Of a DNA stretch of 64,000 nt, positions 54,558 to 63,431 are shown in pieces (position 1 is the first letter of the stretch; the number at the start of each line of letters is the position of its first letter). The stretch is from Billgrantia zhangzhouensis (GTDB taxonomy: Bacteria; Pseudomonadota; Gammaproteobacteria; Pseudomonadales; Halomonadaceae), in contig NZ_JABFTT010000010.1 in the NCBI RefSeq assembly GCF_021404465.1, forward strand, positions 62,001 through 126,000. Direction: 5' to 3'. The notes under the pieces were generated by a model. The model saw only the letters and a list, made by a program, of their open reading frames with translations. It ran no database searches and was not told the DNA's origin. The position numbers and the translations under genes are program-made.

Positions 54558-54673
54558 GGTGGCGGAGGAGTTGCCTGGCATGCCTTAACCTGTTCGTCGG
54601 TTACGGGTAGAATGCGCGCGACTCGTCCACAAGACGCAGCTTGCCCCTTCCATCCCACGCCGAGAGGTCCGTC

Positions 54674-55303
54674 ATGAGCGTCCATGCCATTCAACATCCG
54701 CTGGTCCAGCACAAGCTGGGTCTGATGCGCGAAGCCGGCATCAGCACCAAGAGCTTTCGTGAGCTGGCCGGTGAGCTGGCCAAGCTGCTCACCTACGAGG
54801 CGACCAAGGATCTGGAGCTGGAGCAGCAGAACATCGACGGCTGGAGCGGCAAGCCGATTCCGGTGAAGCTGCTCAAGGGCAAGAAAGTGACCATCGTGCC
54901 GATCCTGCGCGCCGGGCTGGGCATGCTGGATGGCGTGACTGACCTGATTCCTAGTGCCCGGATCAGCGTGGTGGGGCTCTATCGTGACGAGGAAACGCTC
55001 GAGCCCGTGCCGTACTTCGCCAAGTTCGCCAATGACCTGGACGAGCGCATGGCGATCGTGATCGATCCCATGTTGGCGACTGGCGGCACCATGGTGGCGA
55101 CGCTCGACATGCTGCGCGAGCGCGGTTGTCAGCAGATGAAGGTGATCGTGCTGGTGGCGGCCCCCGAAGGGATCAAGCGGGTGCAGGACGCATATCCCGA
55201 CATCGAGATATACACCGCTGCGGTGGACGATCACCTCGACGAGAACGGCTATATCGTGCCGGGCCTCGGCGATGCAGGAGACAAGATCTTCGGCACTAGG
55301 TGA
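54674..55303 (+). CDS. upp: uracil phosphoribosyltransferase
   Basis: A 209-residue UPRTase making UMP from uracil and [25 protein letters not shown] starts the family pattern (quoted in part), followed by [12 protein letters not shown], the PRPP loop [12 protein letters not shown] and the uracil site [15 protein letters not shown]. The ATG at 54674 is the family start. An intrinsic terminator lies between it and uraA. Confidence 0.96.
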   Translation: MSVHAIQHPLVQHKLGLMREAGISTKSFRELAGELAKLLTYEATKDLELEQQNIDGWSGKPIPVKLLKGKKVTIVPILRAGLGMLDGVTDLIPSARISVVGLYRDEETLEPVPYFAKFANDLDERMAIVIDPMLATGGTMVATLDMLRERGCQQMKVIVLVAAPEGIKRVQDAYPDIEIYTAAVDDHLDENGYIVPGLGDAGDKIFGTR

Positions 55304-55336
55304 TTTAAGTTCATTGGCAAAACAACGCATGATGCT

Positions 55337-55367
55337 GCCCCTGAGATCGCGATCCAGGGGCGTTTTT
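55337..55367 (+). terminator. intrinsic terminator between upp and uraA
   Basis: Stem GCCCCTG / CAGGGGC with an 11-nt loop and then GTTTTT, 34 bp after upp. It separates upp from uraA, so the permease either has its own promoter in the next 50 bp or is controlled by read-through. Confidence 0.82.
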
Positions 55368-55420
55368 CTGGGCAGGATGCCTTCATTCGAACCAACGATA
55401 CAAAAGAAGGATAGCTTCCC

Positions 55421-56662
55421 ATGAACGAACACGTGGCGACTGCGCAGGCGCCGGTCGAATCCTTGCCCAAGGTAATTCTGACCGGGGCGCAGATGCTTTT
55501 CGTCGCCTTCGGCGCGCTGGTTCTGGTGCCGCTGTTGACTGGTCTCGATCCCAGCGTAGCGCTGTTCACTGCCGGGGTCGGTACCTTGGTATTCCACGGC
55601 GTGACGCGCGTCACCGTGCCGGTCTTCCTGGCCTCGTCGTTCGCTTTCATCGCGCCGATCCAGGGCTCGGTGGCCAGTTTCGGCGTGCCGGCCACCATGG
55701 GTGGGTTGATGGCGGCGGGGCTGGTCTATGTGGCGATCTCCCAGGCGGTTCGTCTCAAGGGCACCGCCTGGTTGCATCGCCTGCTGCCGCCGGTGGTGGT
55801 GGGGCCTGTCATCATGGTGATCGGCCTGGCTTTGGCGCCGGTGGCGGTGAGCATGGCTACCGGTGAGACCAGCGATCATATCGACTATGGCCCCGCCATC
55901 CTGCTGTCGATGGCCAGCTTGCTGGTCACGCTGGTGTTGGCAGTGTTCGGGCGCGGCCTGTTGCGCCTGGTGCCCATCATGGGCGGTATCCTGGTGGGCT
56001 ACGCCATGGCGCTGGTGATGGGGCTGATCGACTTCACGCCGGTCCGCGAGGCAGCCTGGCTGGCTCTGCCGTCGTTCACGGCACCGAGTTTCCACTGGGC
56101 GGCGATCCTGTTCATGATCCCGGTGGCCATCGCCCCTGCCGTCGAGCATATCGGCGACATGATCGCCATCGGCTCGGTCACGCGCAAGAACTACCTGGAG
56201 AAGCCCGGCCTGCACCGCACCCTGCTGGGCGATGGCTTGGCGACCTTCACGGCGGCGCTGTTCGGTGGTCCGCCCAACACTACCTACTCGGAGGTGACCG
56301 GGGCGGTGACCCTGACCCGCGCTTTCAACCCGAAGATCATGGTCGTTGCGGCCTGCTTCGCCATCGGCCTGGCCTTCGTTGCCAAGCTGGGTGCCTTGCT
56401 GCAGACCATCCCGGGGCCGGTGATGGGCGGTATCATGACGCTGCTGTTCGGCTCCATTGCGGTGGTCGGCATGAACACCCTGGTGCGTGCCGGTCATTCG
56501 CTGACCGCGCCGCGCAACCTCGTGGTGGCGTCGCTGATCCTGGTATTCGGTATCGGCGGCATGCAGTTCGGTGGCGGCCAGTTCACCCTGCAAGGGGTAA
56601 GCCTGGCCGCGTTGGTGGGCATCGTCCTCAACTGGGTGCTGCCCCGCGCCGATGAGGAGTGA
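55421..56662 (+). CDS. uraA: NCS2-family uracil permease
   Basis: A 413-residue nucleobase:cation symporter of the UraA group. SFAFIAPIQGSVASFG, the metal-free substrate helix with IAPAVEHIGDMIAIG and FGGPPNTTYSEVTGAVTLTR are signatures. About 12-14 hydrophobic segments are visible. It imports uracil for Upp. AGAAGGAT precedes the ATG. Confidence 0.93.
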   Translation: MNEHVATAQAPVESLPKVILTGAQMLFVAFGALVLVPLLTGLDPSVALFTAGVGTLVFHGVTRVTVPVFLASSFAFIAPIQGSVASFGVPATMGGLMAAGLVYVAISQAVRLKGTAWLHRLLPPVVVGPVIMVIGLALAPVAVSMATGETSDHIDYGPAILLSMASLLVTLVLAVFGRGLLRLVPIMGGILVGYAMALVMGLIDFTPVREAAWLALPSFTAPSFHWAAILFMIPVAIAPAVEHIGDMIAIGSVTRKNYLEKPGLHRTLLGDGLATFTAALFGGPPNTTYSEVTGAVTLTRAFNPKIMVVAACFAIGLAFVAKLGALLQTIPGPVMGGIMTLLFGSIAVVGMNTLVRAGHSLTAPRNLVVASLILVFGIGGMQFGGGQFTLQGVSLAALVGIVLNWVLPRADEE

Positions 56663-56711
56663 TTGAGCTTCGTTTGCAAAACCGGCGAGCGTAGAGGGTT
56701 TTCGGACCAAA

Positions 56712-57293
56712 CTAGGCGTGATGCAACTCCCTGCCGCCCTCCGAAAAGGTCGGCGGGGAGTTGGCGCTGACGATCACGCACTCATCCTCGCCCACGTTGC
56801 GAAAGCGATGGGGCAGGCGCGAATCGAAGTAGTAGGCATCGCCCGCGCGCAGGATCCGGGCCTCGCCGGCCACCGTAAGCTCAATCTCCCCCGCAATCAC
56901 CACGCCGCCTTCCTCGCCGTCGTGCTCGAGCATATCGGCGCCGGTGTCAGCCCCTGGCGGGTAGCGCTCATGAATGATCGACATGCTGCGGTCAGGGCGG
57001 CGTGCCGCCACCAACCGCCATGACAAATGACCGTCGCCGATCTCGGTGAGTTCATCGGCGGGGTAGAAGGCGCGCGGCGGGGAGGGTTCGTCCCCGGCAA
57101 AGAACGCGCTGATCGACACCGGCAGCGCATCGAGAATCTTCTTCAGCGAGCTGACGGAAGGGCTGACGCTGTTCTGCTCTATCAGTGAGATGGTGCTGTT
57201 GGTGACGCCGGCTCGCTTGGCCAGCTCGCGTTGGGATAACTTACGTGCCTTGCGCAACTCGCGCAGGCGGCCCCCCACATCAAATCCTTCCAT
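56712..57293 (-). CDS. XRE-family regulator with C-terminal cupin domain (PuuR-like)
   Basis: A 193-residue regulator. The N-terminal HTH (LSQRELAKRAGVTNSTISLIE) is followed by a linker and a cupin (HDGEEGGVVIAGEIELTV, LRAGDAYYFDSRLPHRFRN) that would bind a small ligand. Length and layout resemble PuuR of putrescine catabolism, but no putrescine genes are adjacent. The start at 57293 is chosen by fold; no strong ribosome binding site is visible. It is divergent from mobA. Confidence 0.85.
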   Translation of the reverse strand: MEGFDVGGRLRELRKARKLSQRELAKRAGVTNSTISLIEQNSVSPSVSSLKKILDALPVSISAFFAGDEPSPPRAFYPADELTEIGDGHLSWRLVAARRPDRSMSIIHERYPPGADTGADMLEHDGEEGGVVIAGEIELTVAGEARILRAGDAYYFDSRLPHRFRNVGEDECVIVSANSPPTFSEGGRELHHA

Positions 57294-57360
57294 TGTCAGG
57301 TCCAGGGTCCGTTCGATTTGTTTGACACATGATACCCTCGCTGTCGCTGTCGTGCATGAG

Positions 57361-57374
57361 ATGATCCGGATCAT
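57361..57374. promoter_or_regulatory. perfect palindrome between the XRE-cupin gene and mobA
   Basis: ATGATCCGGATCAT is a perfect 14-bp palindrome 68 bp upstream of the regulator start and 64 bp upstream of mobA. It is a candidate operator for the XRE protein. Confidence 0.4.
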
Positions 57375-57437
57375 GGCGCACGCACGATTGGCGCGCTCGT
57401 CATGGCACCGGCGTGTCGCCTAAGGCATCATGGGGGT

Positions 57438-58082
57438 ATGACCGATCGAACAGAAATCCGCCCCTTGAACTCCTCGACCGATGTCACCGGCTTGATACTG
57501 GCTGGCGGGCAGGGCAGCCGCATGGGTGGACGCGACAAGGGGCTGGTGCGGCTCGATGGCATCGAACTGGTCGGCCACGTCCGAACGCGCCTGGAAGGGC
57601 GGGTGGCCGAAGTGCTGATCAGTGCCAACCGTCATCAGGAAAGTTACCGAAGGCTGGCCGACCGTGTGGTGGCTGACAGCGAGCAGGGCTTCCAGGGGCC
57701 GCTGATGGGCATTTGCAGTGGCCTTGGCGTTGCGACCACGCAGTGGGTGCTGGTCGTGCCCTGCGATACGCCGGCACTTCCACATGACTTGGTACCACGC
57801 ATGGTGGCCGGTATCGGTGGGCACCGTATCGCTGTCGCCCATGACGGAGAGCGCTTGTATCCGGTGATCATGCTACTCGAGCGTCGACTGGCAAGCGATC
57901 TGCAGGCGGCGCTGGCAGCGGGGGAGCGAAAGGTCGGTCGCTGGCTCGAGCGCCACGACTGGACCTGCGTGGACTTCAGCGACTGCCCCGATGCCTTCAG
58001 CAATCTCAACACCGAAGAAGACAAGCGGCGTCTGGAAGCACGTTTGAAAAGGCCGGATTTGGAAAGGAAAGAGGAGGGATGA
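57438..58082 (+). CDS. mobA: molybdenum cofactor guanylyltransferase MobA
   Basis: A 214-residue nucleotidyltransferase that adds GMP to Mo-molybdopterin. The GTP-binding start LILAGGQGSRMGGRDKGLV, the FQGPLMGICSGL segment, the VVPCDTPALP metal site and the C-terminal FSNLNTEED motif are standard. The ATG at 57438 gives a 20-residue N-terminal lead before the fold. Its stop overlaps the mobB ATG. First gene of mobAB-moaCDEA. Confidence 0.95.
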   Translation: MTDRTEIRPLNSSTDVTGLILAGGQGSRMGGRDKGLVRLDGIELVGHVRTRLEGRVAEVLISANRHQESYRRLADRVVADSEQGFQGPLMGICSGLGVATTQWVLVVPCDTPALPHDLVPRMVAGIGGHRIAVAHDGERLYPVIMLLERRLASDLQAALAAGERKVGRWLERHDWTCVDFSDCPDAFSNLNTEEDKRRLEARLKRPDLERKEEG

Positions 58083-58669
58083 TCCTGATGACATCCGCGG
58101 AGCATGCCCAGCTCGACTTCGACGATGCGTTACCGTTGCTCGGCATCGCGGCGTGGAGCGGAACCGGCAAGACCACCCTGTTGGAAGCGCTGTTGCCACG
58201 TCTTCGGCAGCGTGGGTTGCGTGTCGCCGTGATCAAGCATGCCCATCACGATTTCGATGTCGACCAGCCTGGCAAGGACAGCCATCGGCTGCGCCAGGCC
58301 GGTGCCGCACCGATGCTGGTTGCCTCCCGCGCCAGGTGGGCCATGATGATGGAAACACCCGAGTGCCAGGAGGCAGACTTGGCGCAATTGATCGAGGCGG
58401 TACGACCGCAACGGCCCGACCTGATCCTGGTCGAGGGTTTCAAGGCCTGGCCCTTGCCCAAGCTGGAGCTGTACCGCGAGGCGCTCAGCAAGACGCTGCG
58501 TGTGGTGGAAGATCCCTGGATCAAGGCGGTGGCGAGCCAGGCACCGATGAAGGTCCCAGCCGGCGTCGAGTGGTTGAACCTGGACGATGTCGATGCCATT
58601 GCCGAGTGGGTCGCTGCCTGGCCGGCGCGTTGGCCGGGCGAGCGGGTGCCGCGAGTGGCCCAGTCATGA
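58079..58669 (+). CDS. mobB: molybdopterin-guanine dinucleotide biosynthesis adapter MobB
   Basis: A 196-residue P-loop GTPase-like protein. Walker A AAWSGTGKTTLLEALL, the VIKHAHHDFDVDQPGKDSHR motif (given in part), ILVEGFKAWPLPKLELYR and SDxR-like residues are typical. MobB binds MobA and aids transfer of guanine nucleotide. The ATG overlaps the mobA stop by 4 bp. Confidence 0.94.
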   Translation: MILMTSAEHAQLDFDDALPLLGIAAWSGTGKTTLLEALLPRLRQRGLRVAVIKHAHHDFDVDQPGKDSHRLRQAGAAPMLVASRARWAMMMETPECQEADLAQLIEAVRPQRPDLILVEGFKAWPLPKLELYREALSKTLRVVEDPWIKAVASQAPMKVPAGVEWLNLDDVDAIAEWVAAWPARWPGERVPRVAQS

Positions 58670-58722
58670 ACCTCTCATTTTCGAACCTTTAACCCGCTCA
58701 ATCGATTCCGAGGCTGCTTCAC

Positions 58723-59532
58723 ATGAGTCTGACCCATCTCAACCAGCGCGGCGAGGCCCACATGGTCGACGTCGCCGACAAGGCGGAAAGCCGCCGTGAG
58801 GCCACCGCTTCCGGTCATGTCCAGATGAAGCCCGAGACGCTGGCTCTGCTCAGCGAAGGGGGGCTGCCCAAGGGCGACGTGCTGGCTACGGCGCGTATCG
58901 CCGGCATTCAGGCGGCCAAGCGCACCCACGAGCTGATTCCGCTGTGTCATGCGCTGCCCCTGTCGAAGGTTACGGTGGATTTCCGCCTGGACGAGCAGAA
59001 TTCCCGCGTCGAGGTCTTTGCCACCTGTCGCCTCAATGGTCGTACCGGTGTCGAAATGGAGGCGTTGACGGCGGTTTCGGTGGCGTGCCTGACGCTCTAC
59101 GACATGTGCAAGGCGGTAGACAAGGACATGGAAATCGGCGCCATTCATGTCGATACCAAGCGCGGGGGGAAGTCAGGAGATTATCAGCGTCAGGCCGATG
59201 CTTCCGCGACTCCCATCGTGACGGGTGAGGGGGCGGCGGGCCAGGTGTCGGTGGGGAGCCGTTGCGATATCGACTCTCCCTGCGTGCGGGTGAAATTCCT
59301 GGCCGAGTTGCGTGAGCGCCTGGGGATCAGCGAGCTCGTCTTGCCTTTGGACAGCCTGCCGAGTACCGACGTCGGTGGCTTGAAAAGCGCTCTTGTGAAG
59401 CGCGACGCTCGCTTCTCTCGTTTGACCGAGGGGCGCGTTCTGTGTGCCGTGAATCAAGTCATGGCGCTGGATCCCACGCCCATCACCAATGACGATGAGG
59501 TGGCTTTCTTCCCGCCGGTAACGGGAGGATGA
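58723..59532 (+). CDS. moaCD: MoaC-MoaD fusion: cPMP synthase joined to molybdopterin synthase sulfur carrier
   Basis: One 269-residue frame encodes two proteins that are usually separate. Residues 1-160 are Moa[57 protein letters not shown] and KDMEIGAI. Residues 161-187 are a Gly/Ala/Ser-rich linker. Residues 188-269 are MoaD, with [20 protein letters not shown] and the C-terminal [12 protein letters not shown] whose Gly-Gly is thiocarboxylated. The GG is at the true C-terminus, so MoaD could still work, and moaE follows with a 4-bp overlap. No stop or strong internal start separates the halves. Confidence 0.9.
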   Translation: MSLTHLNQRGEAHMVDVADKAESRREATASGHVQMKPETLALLSEGGLPKGDVLATARIAGIQAAKRTHELIPLCHALPLSKVTVDFRLDEQNSRVEVFATCRLNGRTGVEMEALTAVSVACLTLYDMCKAVDKDMEIGAIHVDTKRGGKSGDYQRQADASATPIVTGEGAAGQVSVGSRCDIDSPCVRVKFLAELRERLGISELVLPLDSLPSTDVGGLKSALVKRDARFSRLTEGRVLCAVNQVMALDPTPITNDDEVAFFPPVTGG

Positions 59533-60005
59533 ACGACATGATTCGGGTACAAGAGGCCCCTTTCGACGCAGGGGCCGAGCAGCAGCGCCTTCTGACGGGG
59601 CGCTCGGATATCGGTGCGGTGATCAGCTTCACGGGGCTGGTACGCGACTTCAACGAGCGTCCCGACGTGAGTGCGCTGACTCTGGAGCACTACCCGGGCA
59701 TGACCGAAGCTGCCCTGGGCGAGATCGTGGCGGAGGCCGAGTCACGCTGGCCGCTCCAGGGGGTGCGGGTCATTCATCGTGTTGGACGGCTTTCCCCGGG
59801 GGAGCCTATTGTATTGGTGGTGGTGGCTAGCGCTCACCGCCGCGCGGCCTTCGAGGCCTGCGACTTCATCATGGATTACCTGAAGACTCGTGCACCTTTC
59901 TGGAAAAAGGAGCACAGCATTACCGGGGACTACTGGGTTTCCGAGCGTGAATCGGATCACCGGGATGCCAGCCGCTGGGAGAGCGATGATGACAAGATTC
60001 CCTGA
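59529..60005 (+). CDS. moaE: molybdopterin synthase catalytic subunit MoaE
   Basis: A 158-residue enzyme that, with MoaD thiocarboxylate, converts cyclic pyranopterin monophosphate to molybdopterin. [27 protein letters not shown] (quoted in part), [27 protein letters not shown] and the FWKKEH lysines are all conserved. The ATG overlaps the moaCD stop, and the gene end overlaps moaA. Confidence 0.96.
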   Translation: MNDMIRVQEAPFDAGAEQQRLLTGRSDIGAVISFTGLVRDFNERPDVSALTLEHYPGMTEAALGEIVAEAESRWPLQGVRVIHRVGRLSPGEPIVLVVVASAHRRAAFEACDFIMDYLKTRAPFWKKEHSITGDYWVSERESDHRDASRWESDDDKIP

Positions 60006-61002
60006 GCCCTTGCCATCGGAATTGATCGATGGCTTCGGCAGGCGGGTTCGCTACGTGCGGATCTCCGTTACGGATCGCTGCGACTTTCGCTGCGTTTACT
60101 GCATGAGCGAAGAAATGACCTTTCTGCCCCGTGCCCAGATTTTGACGCTGGAAGAGTTGGGCATGGTGGCGCGGGCATTCGTCGAGATGGGCGTGGAGAA
60201 GATCCGCTTGACCGGCGGTGAGCCTCTGGTGCGACGTGGTATCGATCAGCTCATCGAGCAGACCAGCGCGCTGCCCGGGTTGCGTGATCTGGCCATGACC
60301 ACCAACGGCGCGGGCTTGGTAAAGCATGCCCGACGCCTGCGTGAAGCGGGCCTGAATCGGCTCAATATCAGCCTGGACACGCTCGATCCGCAGCGCTTTC
60401 GTCAACTCACCCGCACCGGAGATCTCGGGCGTGTACTCGATGGACTACGTGCGGCGCGAGAGGCCGGATTCGAACGCATCAAGCTCAATGCCGTGATCCT
60501 CAAGGGACGCAACGACGACGAGGTGTTGGATCTCGTTGAATTCGCCCGGGCGGAAGGCGTCGACTTGAGCTTCATCGAGGAGATGCCGCTGGGGGATGTG
60601 TCCGATCATTCGCGTGCCGAGACCTTCTGCTCCAGCGATGAAGTGAAAGCCATCATTGAGTATCGTCATGCATTGATTCCGACGACCGAGTCGACACTCG
60701 GACCATCACGCTATTTCCGCATGACCGATAGCGATAGTCGGATTGGCTTCATTTCTCCCCACAGCCATAACTTCTGTGCCAGCTGCAATCGCGTGCGTGT
60801 CACGGCGGAAGGGCGGCTACTGCTCTGCTTGGGCAATGAACACTCCGTCGATTTGCGCGGCGTGCTACGCCAGCACCCAGGCGACCTCGATGCCTTGAAA
60901 CGGGCTATCGTCGCGGCGCTGCCGCTCAAGCCCGAACGCCATCATTTTACCACCGATGGCGATGTCCAGATCGTGCGATTCATGAACATGACGGGTGGCT
61001 GA
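59986..61002 (+). CDS. moaA: GTP 3',8-cyclase MoaA
   Basis: A 338-residue radical-SAM enzyme, first step of molybdenum-cofactor synthesis. The SAM cluster motif CDFRCVYC near residue 31, [15 protein letters not shown], and the second cluster site [18 protein letters not shown] are complete, and the C-terminal Gly-Gly (NMTGG) needed for activity is present. Two adjacent ATGs (59986 and 59989) follow GGGAGAG. It overlaps moaE by 20 bp. Confidence 0.95.
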   Translation: MMTRFPEPLPSELIDGFGRRVRYVRISVTDRCDFRCVYCMSEEMTFLPRAQILTLEELGMVARAFVEMGVEKIRLTGGEPLVRRGIDQLIEQTSALPGLRDLAMTTNGAGLVKHARRLREAGLNRLNISLDTLDPQRFRQLTRTGDLGRVLDGLRAAREAGFERIKLNAVILKGRNDDEVLDLVEFARAEGVDLSFIEEMPLGDVSDHSRAETFCSSDEVKAIIEYRHALIPTTESTLGPSRYFRMTDSDSRIGFISPHSHNFCASCNRVRVTAEGRLLLCLGNEHSVDLRGVLRQHPGDLDALKRAIVAALPLKPERHHFTTDGDVQIVRFMNMTGG

Positions 61003-61153
61003 GCCCTGACAAGCCGGCACTTTCACTTCCCACTTCGGTGATTTTCGGCTTTGCGTCGATGGGGGATTTTCTTGCCAATTCGGCAAATCGGCATATACTT
61101 TCGACGAGTGAGTCATAAGACTCTCTCGTCTTTTTCTTGCATGGAGGAGGCCA

Positions 61154-61444
61154 ATGTCCAGCGAAACCCTGGAGCGTATCGCCCGTAACAAGAACGTGGC
61201 TCGTGCCGCGGCTCGCCAGTTGAGCATGGAGCAGCTGCACAAGCTCTCCGATGTGATCGGCGAGGTAATCGAGCAGAAAAATGAGGAAGAGAAGCTCCGC
61301 AAACAGGAAGAAGCGGACAAGGAAAGGAAGCTGGCTGAGATCCGCGAGGCCATGAACGATGCTGGTCTCTCCGTGGAAGATCTCGTAGGTGAACAGCCGC
61401 GTCGTCGGCGTGGTCGTCCGCCCAAGAATGCCAGCGGTTCGTGA
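61154..61444 (+). CDS. short H-NS-like protein with AT-hook-like C-terminus
   Basis: A 96-residue basic protein. Residues 1-78 resemble the H-NS N-terminal oligomerisation domain: QLSMEQLHKLSDVIGEVIEQ, then a charged coiled coil, then RKLAEIREAMNDAGLSVEDLV, which matches H-NS in pattern. Instead of the usual H-NS DNA-binding domain of about 45 residues, the protein ends with RRRRGRPPKNASGS, an AT-hook-like RGRP motif. It may bind AT-rich DNA through this tail or act by mixed oligomers with a full H-NS. Upstream DNA is AT-richer than average. A GGAGGAGG tract precedes the ATG. Confidence 0.75.
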   Translation: MSSETLERIARNKNVARAAARQLSMEQLHKLSDVIGEVIEQKNEEEKLRKQEEADKERKLAEIREAMNDAGLSVEDLVGEQPRRRRGRPPKNASGS

Positions 61445-61478
61445 TCCGGCAGGGTACGAGTCGTCTGCTCGCGCAGCT

Positions 61479-61515
61479 CAGGCCGGAGGGGGCATGACGT
61501 ATCCCCTCCGGCCTG
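61479..61515 (+). terminator. terminator-like hairpin after the H-NS-like gene
   Basis: A perfect 13-bp stem (CAGGCCGGAGGGG / CCCCTCCGGCCTG) with an 11-nt loop, 34 bp after the stop. There is no U-tract, so it may also serve as a bidirectional end for the converging RNase J gene. Confidence 0.6.
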
Positions 61516-61599
61516 CTGCATTCTGGCCCGCTGTATAGAGTGTGAAGTCTAAATGGATTCCGCTTGGCTAGCCGATGCAACGTGCTCGGCCAAATGGGG

Positions 61600-63267
61600 T
61601 CAGCGGAAGGCCGGGGATTCCACCGCGATCAGTTGGAGATGAACGTCCGGTAATTGACGCAGGCGCTGCCCCAGCCAAGAGGTGATCAGCGGCTGCAACG
61701 CGGTACGCAGCTCGGCCAGACTATCGGCCTCCAGCTCTTCCAAACGCTCATCGAGCCATTCGGTGAAGCTCTCTTCGTCCATCGCGCTGACTCGATGCGC
61801 ATCCATCATGAGACGCCCGATTCGCGTCCAGCCCGTGTCCGTCGAGGCGACGGACACGGCCAAGTGCAGGATGCCGTGGCGTGACGAACCGTGCTCGGCA
61901 GTGAGGCCCGGTAGCGGCGTGACGGCATTCTGGCTGATGATGCAGGGACGCTGGGGATGACGCGACTCGAGGCTCAGGCCGTCGCCATCGAGTCGAATCA
62001 GGTCACCGTTGACCGGTGCCAGAGGCGCCTGGATGCCCATCGATTCCGCCAGCTCGCGATGTGCCTGTTGATGACGATGCTCGCCATGGACCGGCAGCAG
62101 GTGGCGTGGCTTGATCCAGCCATAGAAGGTGTGTAGCTCGTCCTGGGCGGGATGCCCCGAGGCATGCAGCTCGGGGTGGTTGAATTCGTCCCATACCGCC
62201 ACGTCCAGGCGGGCCAGGGCGTGCTTCAGACGCTCGATCTGGCGTTCGTTGCCGGGGATCGCCTTGGCCGAGAAGATCACGGTGTCACTGGGCATCATCT
62301 CGAAACTGTGATGACGGCCATTGGCCAGGCGGCTGAGGGCGGCACGCGGCTCTCCCTGGCTGCCGGTGGCGATGACCAGGACCTCATTGGGCGGCAGGTA
62401 GCCCAGATCCTCGACCGGCACCAGCGGCGGCATGTCATCCAGGTAGCCGAGACCCCGGGCCACCGCCACCATGCGTTCCATGGCCCGCCCCATCAGGCTG
62501 ACGCGGCGGCCGCATCGCTCGGCCGCCTGAGCCACGGCCAGCACCCTGGCCAGGTTACTGGCAAAGCAGCTCACCACGACGCGGCCCGAACACTGGCTGA
62601 GGCGATGCTCCAGTGCTCTGGCCACTTCACCTTCGCTGCGCGAGTGGCCGGGCATGGGCGCGTTGGTGGAGTCACCCACCACCAGGTCGATCGGGGCCAG
62701 GGCGCGGAACAGCGAGCCCTTCACCGGCGGACCGATCAGCGGCTCAGGATCCAGTTTCCAGTCGCCGGTATGCAGTACGCGGTAGTCGCCGGCGGCGATC
62801 AGCAGGGCGCAGCTCTCCGGTATCGAATGAGTCAGTGGCAGGTAGCGCAGGGTGAAGGGGCCGTTCTCCAGCGCCTCGCCCGGCTCGATCACCTGGATGG
62901 CATCGACGGCCAGGCCGCGCTCGATGAACTTTGCCCGCAGCAGGCCGGCCGCCAGGGGCGTGGCGTACACCGGACATTGCCATCGGGGCCATAGCCAGGC
63001 GGCAGCGCCGATGTGGTCCTCGTGACCATGGGTGATGATGAGTGCCCCAGGACGGATACCGAGCGCTTCGGGAGTTTCCAGGCTGGGCACTTGAAGCGGT
63101 GTGTCCGGCAGGTCCTGGCGAATCATCATGCCGCAATCGACGGCGATCCATGCGTTCTCAAGCCCATAGAGTCCCAGGTTCATGCCGATTTCTCCGCACC
63201 CCCCCAAGGGCAGGAAGTACAGCGGGGAGCGGCGGCGGGGACGGATAGTGGCGTGAGTCGAATGCAT
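61600..63267 (-). CDS. RNase J-family metallo-beta-lactamase ribonuclease
   Basis: A 555-residue beta-CASP nuclease. FLPLGGCGEIGMNLGLYG, the metal motif ITHGHEDHIGA, LTHSIPESCALLI, LHTGDWKLDPEP, the beta-CASP segment and the late histidines in SGHPAQDELHTFY and PVHGEHRHQ are all present. This set supports exo/endonuclease activity on RNA. Compared with Bacillus RNase J the C-terminal domain is divergent. The start at 63267 is uncertain because no clear ribosome binding site is visible; the frame is open to 63318. Confidence 0.85.
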   Translation of the reverse strand: MHSTHATIRPRRRSPLYFLPLGGCGEIGMNLGLYGLENAWIAVDCGMMIRQDLPDTPLQVPSLETPEALGIRPGALIITHGHEDHIGAAAWLWPRWQCPVYATPLAAGLLRAKFIERGLAVDAIQVIEPGEALENGPFTLRYLPLTHSIPESCALLIAAGDYRVLHTGDWKLDPEPLIGPPVKGSLFRALAPIDLVVGDSTNAPMPGHSRSEGEVARALEHRLSQCSGRVVVSCFASNLARVLAVAQAAERCGRRVSLMGRAMERMVAVARGLGYLDDMPPLVPVEDLGYLPPNEVLVIATGSQGEPRAALSRLANGRHHSFEMMPSDTVIFSAKAIPGNERQIERLKHALARLDVAVWDEFNHPELHASGHPAQDELHTFYGWIKPRHLLPVHGEHRHQQAHRELAESMGIQAPLAPVNGDLIRLDGDGLSLESRHPQRPCIISQNAVTPLPGLTAEHGSSRHGILHLAVSVASTDTGWTRIGRLMMDAHRVSAMDEESFTEWLDERLEELEADSLAELRTALQPLITSWLGQRLRQLPDVHLQLIAVESPAFR

Positions 63268-63431
63268 CGGCAAATCTGGACCAGACAATGGAAACTTCAC
63301 TATACGGGAACGTCGCAATTCTCCACAAATGCGATGTCGGCAGTGCTTCCTCCGAGTGAGACGTGTTCCGGGTATGCCGAGTTCGCTACAATGCGCGCTT
63401 CCTGCATCCCGTTCAGTACCAGGTTGGGCTC

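Noticed and set aside
54338..56710. A 790-codon open frame on the minus strand across ung, upp and uraA
   Set aside because: It lies entirely opposite three well-conserved genes, has low-complexity Gln/His/Arg-rich translation and no family motif; such frames are common in GC-rich DNA.
57294..57437. Possible molybdenum-cofactor riboswitch before mobA
   Set aside because: The region is only about 140 bp, is shared with a divergent gene, and lacks the multi-stem pattern of that RNA.
59284..59532. Independent start (GTG at 59284) for a separate moaD gene
   Set aside because: No ribosome binding site precedes it and the frame is continuous with moaC, so a fusion is the simpler reading.
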